Positions 1-7,572 of a stretch of 19,692 nucleotides of DNA are shown piece by piece; the first letter of the stretch is position 1, and each line of letters starts with the position of its first letter. Made by a program: the position numbers and the translations under genes. The DNA comes from Pseudolabrys sp. (GTDB lineage: Bacteria > Pseudomonadota > Alphaproteobacteria > Rhizobiales > Xanthobacteraceae), in contig JAQSCR010000409.1 of the NCBI GenBank assembly GCA_029945495.1, positions 1-19,692 on the forward strand, given 5' to 3'. The notes beneath the pieces were generated by a model. The model was not told the DNA's origin. It did no database searches and saw only the letters and a list, made by a program, of their open reading frames with translations.

Positions 1-1
1 G

Positions 2-181
2 GAGGATGTCTATGTCGAGCCGGGCTTCGATCCGGCCGTGCTCGCGGCGCTTAACGGCCGCGGCCACATCGTCACGCCGACGCGGCCCGCCACGTCGGCC
101 AATTCCATCGAAGTCACCGCCGACGGCTATGTCGGCGCCGCCGATACCCGGACGCGCGGTGCGCTGGCGGCAGGATACTAG
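2..181 (+). CDS. Gamma-glutamyltransferase, C-terminal fragment (gene enters from the left)
   Basis: Reading from base 2, an open frame without a start runs to TAG at 179-181 and gives 59 residues. The end resembles the C-terminus of the small subunit of gamma-glutamyltranspeptidase: a stretch on the pattern of GHxV, then SIEVTADGYVGAADTR and a final GY. In this family the small subunit carries the N-terminal nucleophile Thr and hydrolyses or transfers the gamma-glutamyl group of glutathione, usually in the periplasm. The catalytic part lies outside the window, so activity cannot be judged. The next gene starts 15 bp later on the same strand, so the two may be co-transcribed. The call rests on the short C-terminal signature only. 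Confidence 0.72.
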   Translation, partial: EDVYVEPGFDPAVLAALNGRGHIVTPTRPATSANSIEVTADGYVGAADTRTRGALAAGY

Positions 182-196
182 TTACGGATTGATACC

Positions 197-682
197 ATGG
201 TAGAGCCCAATAGTTCCGTCGAACGCGTGCGCGCGGCGCTTTTAAGCGCCGACCACGACGACACTATTGCCGAATTTCCAGATGGCACCCGCACGGCAGC
301 CGATGCCGCCGCCGCGGTCGGCTGCACGGTGGCGCAGATCGCCAAGTCGATCGTGCTGCGCGCCGGCGATCAGGTCGTGCTGGTCATTGCCTCCGGCGCC
401 AACCGCGTCGATGTCGCCAAGGTTGCTTGCTTGATCGGTTCGTCGGTAAAAAATGCCGACGCGCGCTGGGTCCGCGATATGACCGGCTTTGCTATCGGCG
501 GCGTCGCCCCGGTCGGACATCTGAGTGCGCCCCGCATTTTGATCGACGAAGACCTGATGGCGCTCGACCCGGTCTGGGCCGCCGCCGGCTCGCCGCGCCA
601 TGCCTTCCGTACCAGCGCCCGCGAACTGGTGGACATGACCGGTGGACAGGTTTCGGACGTCAAGGAACTACCCGCACCTTAG
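197..682 (+). CDS. YbaK/ProX-family aminoacyl-tRNA deacylase (trans-editing protein)
   Basis: 161 residues, normal length for a single-domain YbaK protein. The family hydrolyses mischarged aminoacyl-tRNA (for example Cys- or Ala-tRNA-Pro) in the cytoplasm, acting as a free-standing editing domain. Family-like features: TAADAAAAVGC near residues 33-43, AQIAKSIVLRAGD at about 46-58 with the conserved Lys, LVIASGANRVD near 62-72, and a Gly-rich FAIGGVAPVGH loop at about 97-107. The ATG at 197 is chosen because it lies 15 bp after the preceding stop and leaves no spare N-terminus. A weak Shine-Dalgarno sequence precedes it. The substrate class cannot be fixed from sequence. A second, distinct YbaK-family gene lies at 17265-17777, beyond the island. 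Confidence 0.88.
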   Translation: MVEPNSSVERVRAALLSADHDDTIAEFPDGTRTAADAAAAVGCTVAQIAKSIVLRAGDQVVLVIASGANRVDVAKVACLIGSSVKNADARWVRDMTGFAIGGVAPVGHLSAPRILIDEDLMALDPVWAAAGSPRHAFRTSARELVDMTGGQVSDVKELPAP

Positions 683-694
683 GCAACCGCGCGG

Positions 695-2107
695 TCACAC
701 AATGCCGCGCCGCACCAACTCCTCGACCACCTCCTGCGCCAGGGCGTCGGCGCGGCGTTCGCCGGCCTTCAGGTGCAGCTCGGGATTTTCCGGCGGCTCA
801 TAAGGCGCGTTGACGCCGGTAAAATTCTTGATCTCGCCGGCCAGCGCGCGCCGATAAAGGCCCTTTGGATCGCGCGCGATGCATTGGCCCAGCGGTATAT
901 CGACGAAGATCTCGATGAATTCGCCGTCTTCGAGCAGTTCGCGGACCATGTCGCGCTCGGCATGAAACGGTGAGATGAACGAGCACAGCGCGATCAGCCC
1001 GGCCTCGGTCATCAATTTGGCAACCTCGCCGATACGGCGAATATTCTCGACCCGGTCCGGTTCGGTGAAGCCGAGATCCTTGTTCAAGCCGTGCCGGACA
1101 TTATCGCCATCCAGCAACACGGTGTGCGCGCCGCGGGTATGCAAATGTGCTTCGACCATATTGGCGATCGTCGACTTGCCTGAACCCGGCAAACCAGTGA
1201 ACCAGAGCACCGCCGGCCGGTGCCCCTTGAGCGCCGAACGCACCGCCTTGCTGACCATATGCTGATGCAGATGGATATTGGTCGCGCGGCGCAACGCGAA
1301 GTCGATCATTCCGGCGGCGACGGTTTCATTCGAGAAACGATCGATCAGGATGAATGCGCCGGTGTCGCGGTTTTTGGTATAGGGATCGAACGCGACCGCG
1401 CGCGCCACCGACAAATTGCAGACGCCTATTTCATTCAAGCTCAAGGATTTGGCGGCCAGCTTAGCCTGCGTATCGATATCAATCCGATGCTTGATCTCGG
1501 TGACCGTTGCCGGCAGCATATTATGATTGATCTTCATCAAATAAGAGCGGCCCGGCAGCAGGGACTCGCTGGACATCCACACCAGGTGCGCGGCGAACTG
1601 ATCGGCGACTTGCGGCCGCTCCCGCGGCGCAGCCAGCATATCGCCGCGCGCCACGTCGATTTCGTCGACCAACGTGACCGTGACCGAATCGCCGGCCTGT
1701 GCCTGCCCGGCATCGCCGGGGCCAATCACCTGCGCGACCCGTGTCATCTTCCCTGACGGCAGCACCACGATTTCATCGTCGGCCTTGATCGCGCCGCTGA
1801 CAACCGGACCGCTGAAGCCGCGAAACTCGGAATTGGGCCGGTTGACCCATTGTACAGGCATCCGAAATGGCTCGGTGGCCGCCTTGTTCTCGACGTCGAC
1901 CATTTCGAGATGTTCGAGCAGATGCGGGCTGTCATACCAGGGCATGCGCTCGCTCGCCGACGAGACGTTGTCGCCGTAGCGCGCCGAGATCGGAATGGCC
2001 CTGATCTCGCCAAAACCAAGTTCGCCTGAAAAGCTGAAAAAATCCTCGACGATCCGGTAGAAAACCGCTCGATCGAAATCCACCAGATCGATTTTGTTGA
2101 TGGCGAG
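695..2107 (-). pseudogene. cysNC: Truncated CysN-CysC (sulfate adenylyltransferase subunit 1 / APS kinase), GTPase N-terminus missing
   Basis: The intact bifunctional enzyme couples GTP hydrolysis to ATP sulfurylase (CysN, with CysD) and phosphorylates APS to PAPS (CysC). Here the frame begins within the CysN G-domain at LAINKIDLVDFD (NKxD guanine-specificity motif). The preceding in-frame codons are TAG (2108-2110) and TGA (2111-2113). Intact CysNC proteins are over 600 residues; about 150 N-terminal residues holding the P-loop and switch motifs are absent. The rest is uninterrupted: EF-Tu-like beta-barrel regions, then APS kinase with GLPGSGKST (about residues 297-305 counted from a GTG at 2083), DGDNVRHGLNKDLGF and FTGVNAPYEPP. 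ATP sulfurylase function should be lost, while the APS kinase half could still fold if translated. cysD, usually upstream, is not present. The break coincides with the start of the scar next to the tRNA-Gly island. Confidence 0.88.
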
Positions 2108-2350
2108 CTATCAATCCTCGGTGATTCCCCCGCCTAGGGCTGCCTTTGATTTTGGCTAACCGAAGCCAAAAGACAGCGCACACTTTGTATTCGCACAGCC
2201 TCAATTAGTTGCGACACGATATGCGTTCCTAAACTCGGGTATTTGTTTTCTCCGCGATCAAAGAAACGCGAAATAGGAGACCAGTCTTTGGATCGATCGT
2301 ACGCGCGTGCATTGGACCGCGAGCGACAGCGTCGTGAATGTTTGAGTGAC
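2108..2350. other. Gene-free scar between truncated cysNC and the tRNA-like relic
   Basis: No convincing coding frame, RNA or repeat is visible. The sequence is visibly richer in A/T than the cysNC side. It directly abuts the point where CysN homology stops (2107/2108), so it is foreign to that gene. It may be the eroded end of an older insertion or the product of a deletion. Confidence 0.5.
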
Positions 2351-2424
2351 TGGAGCAGGCGAAGGGATTCGAACCCTCGACCCGACCGCGGAAAGGTCGC
2401 GCACTAGCACAGGCGCCATCCAAC
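2351..2424 (-). pseudogene. Decayed tRNA-like sequence (tRNA-Gly relic)
   Basis: Read on the minus strand, this 74-nt stretch ends in TCCA and has a T-arm GGGTTCGAATCCC identical to the functional tRNA-Gly at 17084-17158. It also has a possible anticodon stem CGACC/GGTCG around a TTTCCGC loop and a D-stem-like GCGC pair. The acceptor stem fails: the putative 5' strand GTTGGAT does not pair with the 3' strand CGCCTGC at several positions. One base is missing near the variable loop and the D-loop lacks the usual GG. It is therefore probably not functional. The bases just outside the CCA end (TGTTTGAGTGAC on the plus strand) nearly match those beside attL at 2586-2595, suggesting duplicated or successive integration junctions. 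Confidence 0.6.
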
Positions 2425-2595
2425 ACGGACGCGCTCAGCTCACTTTTTATACATAAAAGATCTGTGAAATAACACTTTTATTTTGGCAGAACGAACCCAA
2501 ATTGTGACACGGCATAAAAAAACCGCGCAAAATCAAGCGCAAAGCTCACGCTTTGCGTCAATGATTCGTGGCAAATCTAAATGTCTGTTTGTGAC
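2425..2595. other. AT-rich gene-free spacer left of attL
   Basis: Between the tRNA-like relic and attL lies an A/T-rich stretch with runs such as CTTTTTATACATAAAAG and seven consecutive A residues. No gene or clear regulatory element is recognised. It may be what remains of an earlier element integrated at the same tRNA gene. Confidence 0.4.
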
Positions 2596-2641
2596 TGGAG
2601 CGGGCGAAGGGATTCGAACCCTCGACCCCGACCTTGGCAAG
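2596..2641. repeat. attL: 46-bp direct repeat (3' part of tRNA-Gly)
   Basis: Identical over 46 bases to 17084-17129; the flanking base differs on each side (C versus T at the left, T versus G at the right). It corresponds to tRNA-Gly from the anticodon stem to the CCA end. Because the tRNA 3' end points left, this copy is the displaced original 3' end of the host gene. Confidence 0.95.
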
Positions 2642-2654
2642 TCCGTGTTTCCAT

Positions 2655-2668
2655 TTAATCCGGATTAA
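2655..2668. promoter_or_regulatory. 14-bp perfect palindrome TTAATCCGGATTAA beside attL
   Basis: A perfect palindrome 14 bp inside the island from attL. Its position between the core site and the arm repeats would suit a recombination accessory factor or a regulator of the integrase promoter. No binding protein can be named. Confidence 0.4.
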
Positions 2669-2774
2669 CCGTGAATAATGTTTCACCCTCAAAAGACCTT
2701 TCAAACAAAAGGTTTTTCGCATATTTTGGGCTGACTTACTAAGGCGACCAAAGACGGTCTAAGCACCCTATTTT

Positions 2775-2795
2775 GATACCCCGGCGATACCCCGG
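2775..2795 (+). promoter_or_regulatory. Left integrase arm-type sites (two tandem GATACCCCGG)
   Basis: Two copies of GATACCCCGG spaced 11 bp apart start to start (2775-2784 and 2786-2795), upstream of the integrase gene. The same motif occurs as two further pairs near the right end (16965-16987 and 17027-17048), in the same orientation. Short direct repeats confined to both termini are typical of arm sites bound by the N-terminal domain of P4/lambda-type integrases. They may also let the integrase repress its own promoter. Confidence 0.7.
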
Positions 2796-2833
2796 ACAAG
2801 GCTTAGACCACGAACCGGAAGGGTCATGCTCCA

Positions 2834-4054
2834 ATGGGTAAGGCGTTAACAGCGGTCCAAGTCGAACAAGCCAAGCCGTCCAAGAAGCGGATTGAGCTTC
2901 GCGACGGCCTCACGCCCGGCCTGTCCCTTATCATTCAGCCGAGCGGCAAAAAGTCATGGGCGCTTCGGTACTGGCACGAAGGCAAGTTCTTCAAGCACAC
3001 GTTGGGCGGCTTCCCGGCCATTGGGTTGGCCGCCGCGCGCGATCTTGGCCGCGACGCACGGAAAAAAGTCGCCAGCGGCGTGAACCCGGTTATTGAAAAG
3101 AAGCTCGCGGCGTCGGGCGCGGGCAAGCCTGATTTGGTCGAAACCGTTTGGAACGACTTCGTTGCGCGCCACCTTGAAGTGAAAGCGAAGCCTTCAAGCG
3201 TCGCGAAGTTCAAACGCATTTTCGAAAAACAAGTTTTGCCGAATTGGAAGGGCCGCCGAATCGATTCCATCGCCAAGCGCGACGTGCTGGCGCTAGTCGA
3301 TGAAGTGACGTTGCGCGGACCGCACGCGGCCAACAGCCTGATAACGGTTCTAAGCTCATTCTTCGGATGGTGCGTGTCGCGCGATATCGTCGTGGTCAAT
3401 CCAATGCAGGGCGTGAAGAAGACGGCCGAAACCAGCCGCGAGCGGACGCTTGTGGATAAAGAGCTAAAACAAATTTGGAATGGCTGCGAGAATCCCAAAG
3501 TGAATCCGGCCTTCGGCGCGTTCGTTCGGTTGCTCATTTTGAGCGGTTGCCGCCGAAGCGAAATTGCAAATCTCGAATGGTCGGAAGTCGATAAGGCCGC
3601 GCGGATCGTGACCATTCCAGCGGCGCGCACGAAGAATTCCCAAGAGCATCGGATTTACTTGACCGATTCGATGCTGGCGATTCTCAAAAGAATGCCGCGC
3701 GTCGCAAAGTGCAAATTTGTTTTCACAACGGACGGCGCTTCGGCGATCAGCGGCTTCAGCAAAATGAAGACGATCTTGGACACGGCCGCGCCGGTTGCCG
3801 ATTGGACATTGCACGATGCGCGTCGGACCATCGCCAGCGGGCTTGCGCGAATGGGCGTGGCGTTGACGACAATCGAGCGCGTCCTAAACCATCAATCGGA
3901 TTCATTCTCGCCGTTGGTCCGAACCTACCAGCGCCACGACTTCGCGCCGGAAATGCAAAAGGCTTGGGAGCTTTGGTCCGATCACGTCGCGGCCGTGATC
4001 GCGGGCAAGGCGTCGAACATCGTCCCCATGCGGACGCCGGAATCCGTTGCGTAG
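2834..4054 (+). CDS. int: Tyrosine recombinase / integrase, P4 type
   Basis: 406 residues, typical for P4-like integrases. The N-terminus (about 1-85) is the arm-site-binding domain of DUF4102 type, with ELRDGLTPGLSLIIQPSGKK and SWALRYWHEGK. A core-binding helical domain spans about 100-190. The catalytic domain holds the full set: R240 (SGCRRSE), K267 (RTKNSQEHR), H327 and R330 (LHDARRT), H353 (LNHQS) and nucleophile Y365 (VRTYQRH). It catalyses site-specific recombination between the 46-bp tRNA-Gly core and the element. The ATG at 2834 is preceded by GGAAGGG at 2817-2823. The gene lies immediately inside attL, the usual arrangement for tRNA-targeting islands, and its stop is one base from the stop of the convergent gene. 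No damage is seen, so it is probably active. Confidence 0.97.
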   Translation: MGKALTAVQVEQAKPSKKRIELRDGLTPGLSLIIQPSGKKSWALRYWHEGKFFKHTLGGFPAIGLAAARDLGRDARKKVASGVNPVIEKKLAASGAGKPDLVETVWNDFVARHLEVKAKPSSVAKFKRIFEKQVLPNWKGRRIDSIAKRDVLALVDEVTLRGPHAANSLITVLSSFFGWCVSRDIVVVNPMQGVKKTAETSRERTLVDKELKQIWNGCENPKVNPAFGAFVRLLILSGCRRSEIANLEWSEVDKAARIVTIPAARTKNSQEHRIYLTDSMLAILKRMPRVAKCKFVFTTDGASAISGFSKMKTILDTAAPVADWTLHDARRTIASGLARMGVALTTIERVLNHQSDSFSPLVRTYQRHDFAPEMQKAWELWSDHVAAVIAGKASNIVPMRTPESVA

Positions 4055-4055
4055 C

Positions 4056-4613
4056 TCATTCGCCGTCTTGTGACGGATGAAAGTTAGCCATTTGGAATCC
4101 AACGTTCCTAAACCAATCGTAAAATTCTTTTCGCTTATGTCCCGTCGCTTCAAGGAACGCCCGCACGATCTTGTTGCCGCGTATTTCTTTTCCGAAGTGT
4201 CGCACAATTGCATTCGCGTATTCGACTTGATCTTCGGTGGCCATTTGACCAAGCATGACAAAATATTTTTGCTTGCCGAGTCCGGCCGCTTCTAAGATCG
4301 CGCGGGCCTCCGGCGTGACGTTGGACACTTGACGTTCTCGCCATTCGGTCATGCTACTGCGCTCGAAATGGCGCGCGTACCGTCGAACGCTATAGGCTTC
4401 CACCGGGCGACCACGGCGGCCCGTTCGGTGCTTCCCCGCTTCAATCTTTTTTGTTTCGCGCTTAAATTCATTTAGCTCTTTCCGAAATCGCTTGAACATG
4501 GCGATTTCGGCGGCTTCGTCACCACCTGTTAATGCGTCAATCGCTGTAAAGGTAGCTTTGACCTTTTCGATGAGCGTCTCTTGTGGCTTGGTCTTTGATT
4601 GCGTTCGTGGCAT
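4056..4613 (-). CDS. Hypothetical protein, convergent with the integrase
   Basis: 185 residues, starting at ATG (CAT at 4611-4613) and ending one base past the integrase stop. I do not recognise the family. The N-terminal half is highly charged and probably helical or coiled coil (about 10-70: KVKATFTAIDALTGG, FRKELNEFKRETKKIEAG), followed by a basic patch KHRTGRRGRPVEAYSVRRYARHF and a mixed C-terminal half with VEYANAIVRHFGKEIRG. The basic segment could bind nucleic acid. It is the only minus-strand gene in the left part of the island, so it has its own promoter in 4614-5236. The frame is long and uses element-like codons, so I regard it as real. Confidence 0.7.
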   Translation of the reverse strand: MPRTQSKTKPQETLIEKVKATFTAIDALTGGDEAAEIAMFKRFRKELNEFKRETKKIEAGKHRTGRRGRPVEAYSVRRYARHFERSSMTEWRERQVSNVTPEARAILEAAGLGKQKYFVMLGQMATEDQVEYANAIVRHFGKEIRGNKIVRAFLEATGHKRKEFYDWFRNVGFQMANFHPSQDGE

Positions 4614-4729
4614 AGTCGGTGCCTGAGATTGTGGTCGCGCATTTACGTATCAGTGGTACGAAATTCACTTCGCGCCTTGGGCGTTGGCGACGCAAGCCAA
4701 TCTCGAAATCACGGTTAAGGCTGGATCAG

Positions 4730-4745
4730 GGCGCAACGTTGCGCC
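4730..4745. promoter_or_regulatory. 16-bp perfect palindrome GGCGCAACGTTGCGCC
   Basis: A perfect inverted repeat with no spacer, followed by GTTTT. It could be an operator for a dimeric regulator or a small hairpin. No protein can be assigned. Confidence 0.4.
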
Positions 4746-4971
4746 GTTTTGTCGCCCGCGACGCCCGGCGCGCCGTGGCAGCGTGCGGCAAACGGGCTTT
4801 AGCCGGGCCGATGTAGCGGCGAGCGGCGGAAAACGCGCCAGCGGGCTTTAAAATCGGTCGCTGTAAACCGCTGAAATCAATGGTCTTTTCGGCACTTTTC
4901 GCGGCCGATCGCGGGCCAATGACAAGATTTCGTTTGGCTTATTAATCATGTCTAATTTTCGGGATTTTAGA

Positions 4972-4987
4972 AGTTGACCCGAATCCG
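4972..4987 (+). repeat. 16-bp repeat AGTTGACCCGAATCCG, copy 1
   Basis: Exactly repeated at 10915-10930. Both copies lie upstream of genes for DNA-binding proteins (AlpA-like at 5237; RHH at 10953). A shared regulator or a duplicated promoter segment containing TTGAC is possible. Confidence 0.5.
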
Positions 4988-5236
4988 AATTGGCCTACGG
5001 TTTCGGTCGAAGCGGACAGGGTTCGCCGGGGTTACGGTCGCACACGCCACCAAGAGCGGCGACCGTGAAGTGGCCGGTGATTAGGCGGCTGGCAAGATTG
5101 CCGCACGGTGTTCCGCGTTTGTGATTTCTGCCCAACGGCCCGAAGCCCGGCGATCACGCGCCGCATGCACGGTTCCCGTCATCCCGGCATGGCTCACGAC
5201 ACCAACAGGCGCTCACGCGCCTTAAGGAGTCGTGCC

Positions 5237-5473
5237 ATGTCTTCCGAATCCCAAACCAACGAAACTTTTTTGACCGCTCCCCAACTCTATGCGCGTTGGG
5301 GCGTGTCGCACATGTACGTGGTCGCGCTGCTAGAGCGTGACGCGGACTTCCCCAAACCGTCGTACTTCGGTCGCCGCCGCCGCTGGCGCGTGAGTGAAAT
5401 CGAAAAGTACGAGCGGATTGTCGCCGCTCGCGGCGCGCCTCCGAAGAAAGCAAAGCAACCGGCCGCCGCGTGA
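5237..5473 (+). CDS. AlpA-like / excisionase-type helix-turn-helix protein
   Basis: 78 residues. The fold signature is that of AlpA/MerR-type winged HTH proteins: FLTAPQLYARWGVSHMYVVALLERDADFP (about 10-39) forms the HTH with the Ser-His-Met-Tyr recognition turn, and PSYFGRRRRWRVSEIEKYE (about 41-59) the wing. Such proteins act as recombination directionality factors or as activators of integrase and excision in P4-like elements. The start at 5237 is chosen for its Shine-Dalgarno AAGGAG at 5224-5229; an upstream in-frame extension to 5108 has no such site. The C-terminal tail is Lys/Ala rich. It is first in a rightward operon, 7 bp before the next gene. It is not adjacent to the integrase, so the excisionase role is inferred from family only. 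Confidence 0.8.
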   Translation: MSSESQTNETFLTAPQLYARWGVSHMYVVALLERDADFPKPSYFGRRRRWRVSEIEKYERIVAARGAPPKKAKQPAAA

Positions 5474-5480
5474 GGCCGTC

Positions 5481-5813
5481 ATGGAAAAGGCAAAAATTCG
5501 CACGGCGGCGAAAGGCATTTGCGTTCACTGCGGTGATCTGATTCCTGCCGGGGCGCATTTTAATGTCAAGACATGCTCGCCGGAATGCCGCACGGCGAAG
5601 ATCAATGCGGCCGCAAGGGCAAAATATAATCCGGACTCTAGACGTACCACGTGCGTCGTGAGATTGGCCAAAGCGTCGAAAGCGGATCGGCCACCGCCGC
5701 CTAAACCCGCGCCGGGTTGCGGGTGCGGCGTGTGTCGGGAATGCCAGTTATTCGCGGCATTGTGGTCAAGCTTCCGAATTTGGCGCAAGCGCGCACTGGC
5801 GCTTGACCAATGA
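5481..5813 (+). CDS. Small cysteine-rich putative zinc-binding protein
   Basis: 110 residues. Two cysteine groups: C14xxC17 with C32xxxC36 in the first 40 residues (CVHCG, then CSPEC), and a second cluster C80xC82xxC85xxC88 in GCGCGVCREC. The first looks like a treble-clef or zinc-ribbon finger; a Pro/Lys-rich linker (about 68-79) separates the two. Zinc fingers of this kind in mobile elements usually contact DNA or RNA, but the function is unknown. The start ATG at 5481 follows the AlpA-like gene by 7 bp; a longer frame to 5394 would run through that gene and is rejected. Its stop overlaps the next start (ATGA at 5810-5813), so translation is probably coupled. Confidence 0.72.
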   Translation: MEKAKIRTAAKGICVHCGDLIPAGAHFNVKTCSPECRTAKINAAARAKYNPDSRRTTCVVRLAKASKADRPPPPKPAPGCGCGVCRECQLFAALWSSFRIWRKRALALDQ

Positions 5814-6232
5814 CCGAAGCCGAAATGATCGCGATGTTGAAACCGTGCCTTTATGGTCCTTATTCCGGCGCGGCCATTGGCTTGCTCTTGTCCGGCGACG
5901 TGAACCAATTCCCGCGCGTGCGTGCGCTCGCGGAATTGGTTCTTCAAGCCCATAGCGAACCATCGTCGCTCCAAAAAGATCAGCGCAAGGGCGAACTGAT
6001 TTTTCGCTGGCAAGAAGCGAAGAAGTCCGCGTCGGATCGTGGTTGCGATTTCGACTTCGTGGAAGCCGCATTGCGCGAAGAATTCGCCGATCTAACGGAC
6101 GATGATTTTGCATACATCATCGGCGGCAAAGCGGGCGGTCGCTTCTACAGAATCGCAAACCAGTTCCGTGTTCGTTCCCATCTTCCGTCAACTTTGACGG
6201 AAGACTCAGACTCGCATCCGAAGCCGATCTAA
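5810..6232 (+). CDS. Hypothetical protein, translationally coupled to the zinc-binding protein
   Basis: 140 residues, family not recognised. The start ATG overlaps the preceding TGA by 4 bp and there is no good separate ribosome binding site, which supports coupling. The protein looks soluble and mixed alpha: MTEAEMIAMLKPCLYG at the start, a central FRWQEAKKSASDRGCDFDFVEAALREEF and a Gly-rich FAYIIGGKAGGRFYRIA near 100-118. Some features (EAEMIAML, VEAALREEF) suggest helical packing. It has no membrane segment or signal peptide. Position between DNA-binding proteins and the helicase suggests a role in replication or control, but this is context only. Confidence 0.65.
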   Translation: MTEAEMIAMLKPCLYGPYSGAAIGLLLSGDVNQFPRVRALAELVLQAHSEPSSLQKDQRKGELIFRWQEAKKSASDRGCDFDFVEAALREEFADLTDDDFAYIIGGKAGGRFYRIANQFRVRSHLPSTLTEDSDSHPKPI

Positions 6233-6265
6233 ATTTCGATCAACGTTCAACCAAAGGAGTCGACA

Positions 6266-7351
6266 ATGCCCGTTGTAAATGTGCAAGGCCAGAATTCCGT
6301 CATCGAACAATCGCCACCCGCCTTCATCACGGACGGCGAACTTTCAACGGCCAAACGCGACCGCATGAATGCGTCGCTTGGGCCGGTCCTGAAGCACATC
6401 AAAAATATGGCCGAACGCTACCATAGCGCGCGGCAAGGCAACACGAACCGAATCGCGGCGGCGCAAGAGCGCAAGACCAATGCCGTGACCCAACTCGAAA
6501 ACATGAAGCGCGACTACATCAAGCACGGCCTTAAGCTCACGAAGGAAAATACGGCCGAACTCGACGAAATCATTCGCGAAGCCGACGAAGAAATTGCCGA
6601 GTGTTCGAAGCGCAAGTTTCCGGTCCAAGACATGGACGAAATCAATCGGCGAGCGGCGCGCGTTCGCAGTTGGCCGCGCCATGAGAAAAAGTATTTCGAT
6701 GGCGACAAGCGCCATTGTTCCGACCAACGCAAGGATGCGGAAAAGGTTCGCATCGCGAAGGACGGCAAGCTTGACGTTGCGATCCAATCCCCGCGCCATT
6801 CGGCGGATACAATTTCAAGCGGGAAAGCCTGCCTTCGCGCTCGCGCCAAAAAGGGCGAGCCTATGACGTTGGGACTTAAGCAGGCTTTCAAGATGGACTA
6901 CCGGGGCGAATTCCAACTGAACACGAATCCGCAAATCGAGTTTCCGGAAACTTGGTCGAAGGCAACCGAAATGTCTGGCGATCTGGCGATGGTCGATGAT
7001 GCCCTCAATTTCCAGATTTGGGCGAACTTCGATGCCGTCGCCGCCGCTTTGGAAAAGAAAATCTTGGAAGAAGCGGACGACGCAAACGCTATCCGCGACG
7101 CCGACCGTCCGGCGTTGATCGCCGCCGCCAAGGCCGAATTGCTTGAAGCCCAACGCGCTGAAGAATTCGCGAATAAACTTTGCGAGCGCGCGGGCCTCCC
7201 CGTCTTCCGCCCTTACGATTGGCCGATTGAAGTCCTGTTGGAAGTCGAACGGCCGCCGCCGAAGGCCAAGCCCGTCGCGCCGCTTGCGCCGGTCGAAGTC
7301 GCCGACGAAGACGCGCCGATTGATTTCGAAGAAGACGGCGACGCCGATTGA
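6266..7351 (+). CDS. Hypothetical 361-residue protein with coiled-coil region and acidic tail
   Basis: Family not recognised. Residues about 25-140 are strongly helical and charged (AAQERKTNAVTQLENMKRDY, ELDEIIREADEEIAECSKRK), consistent with a coiled coil. A middle segment (about 140-260) is mixed, including FKMDYRGEFQLNTNPQIEFP. A second helical stretch follows (about 255-310), then a Pro/Lys linker and an acidic end, DEDAPIDFEEDGDAD. An acidic tail of this kind is found in proteins that dock partners or mimic DNA, though nothing here proves it. The start at 6266 has a clear Shine-Dalgarno AAAGGAGTCG about 4 bp upstream of the ACA before ATG. Gap to the previous gene is 33 bp, so same operon. 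Confidence 0.7.
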   Translation: MPVVNVQGQNSVIEQSPPAFITDGELSTAKRDRMNASLGPVLKHIKNMAERYHSARQGNTNRIAAAQERKTNAVTQLENMKRDYIKHGLKLTKENTAELDEIIREADEEIAECSKRKFPVQDMDEINRRAARVRSWPRHEKKYFDGDKRHCSDQRKDAEKVRIAKDGKLDVAIQSPRHSADTISSGKACLRARAKKGEPMTLGLKQAFKMDYRGEFQLNTNPQIEFPETWSKATEMSGDLAMVDDALNFQIWANFDAVAAALEKKILEEADDANAIRDADRPALIAAAKAELLEAQRAEEFANKLCERAGLPVFRPYDWPIEVLLEVERPPPKAKPVAPLAPVEVADEDAPIDFEEDGDAD

Positions 7352-7572
7352 TCCAGTTCGCGCGGCGTCGGGGTTGTTCCTTGCCATGACGCGGCGCGCG
7401 GAAGGTCGGCGGCGTCGAAGTTCGGGATAGCGCCGATGCCGCCGACCACGATTGCGAGGCGGGCTTTCTTCCGGTTAGCCCGGCGCGCGAACGGCGGCGC
7501 GGTTTCGGTGTCCATGACGGGCCGCGCCGCCAATAATTTTAAACTTGTTTCGTAACAAAACAGGAGTCGAAA
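7352..7572. other. 220-bp gap with no recognised gene
   Basis: Short frames here are shadows of the neighbours. The last 40 bp are A/T rich (AATAATTTTAAACTTG) and lead into the Shine-Dalgarno of the next gene, so a promoter is possible. Confidence 0.35.

Larger units (their letters stand above)
4614..5236. other. 620-bp intergenic control region between divergent genes
   Basis: No convincing gene. It separates the minus-strand gene ending at 4056 from the rightward operon beginning at 5237, so it should hold divergent promoters. It contains a 16-bp perfect palindrome (4730-4745), a short A/T-rich stretch (about 4915-4975) and one copy of a 16-bp sequence (4972-4987) that recurs exactly at 10915-10930 before the RHH gene. 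Confidence 0.5.

Noticed and set aside
1220..1756. Plus-strand frame of 178 codons
   Set aside because: Antisense shadow of the CysNC frame, which has clear motifs.
2229..2426. Minus-strand frame of 65 codons
   Set aside because: It is a translation of the tRNA-like relic; the EGSNPFAC segment is the T-arm.
2483..2668. Plus-strand frame of 61 codons over attL
   Set aside because: Its C-terminal part (EGIRTLDPDLG) is the tRNA core sequence read as protein, a known false call.
4619..4816. Plus-strand frame of 65 codons after the hypothetical minus-strand gene
   Set aside because: No ATG with ribosome site, Arg-rich shadow-like composition, and it crosses the 16-bp palindrome.
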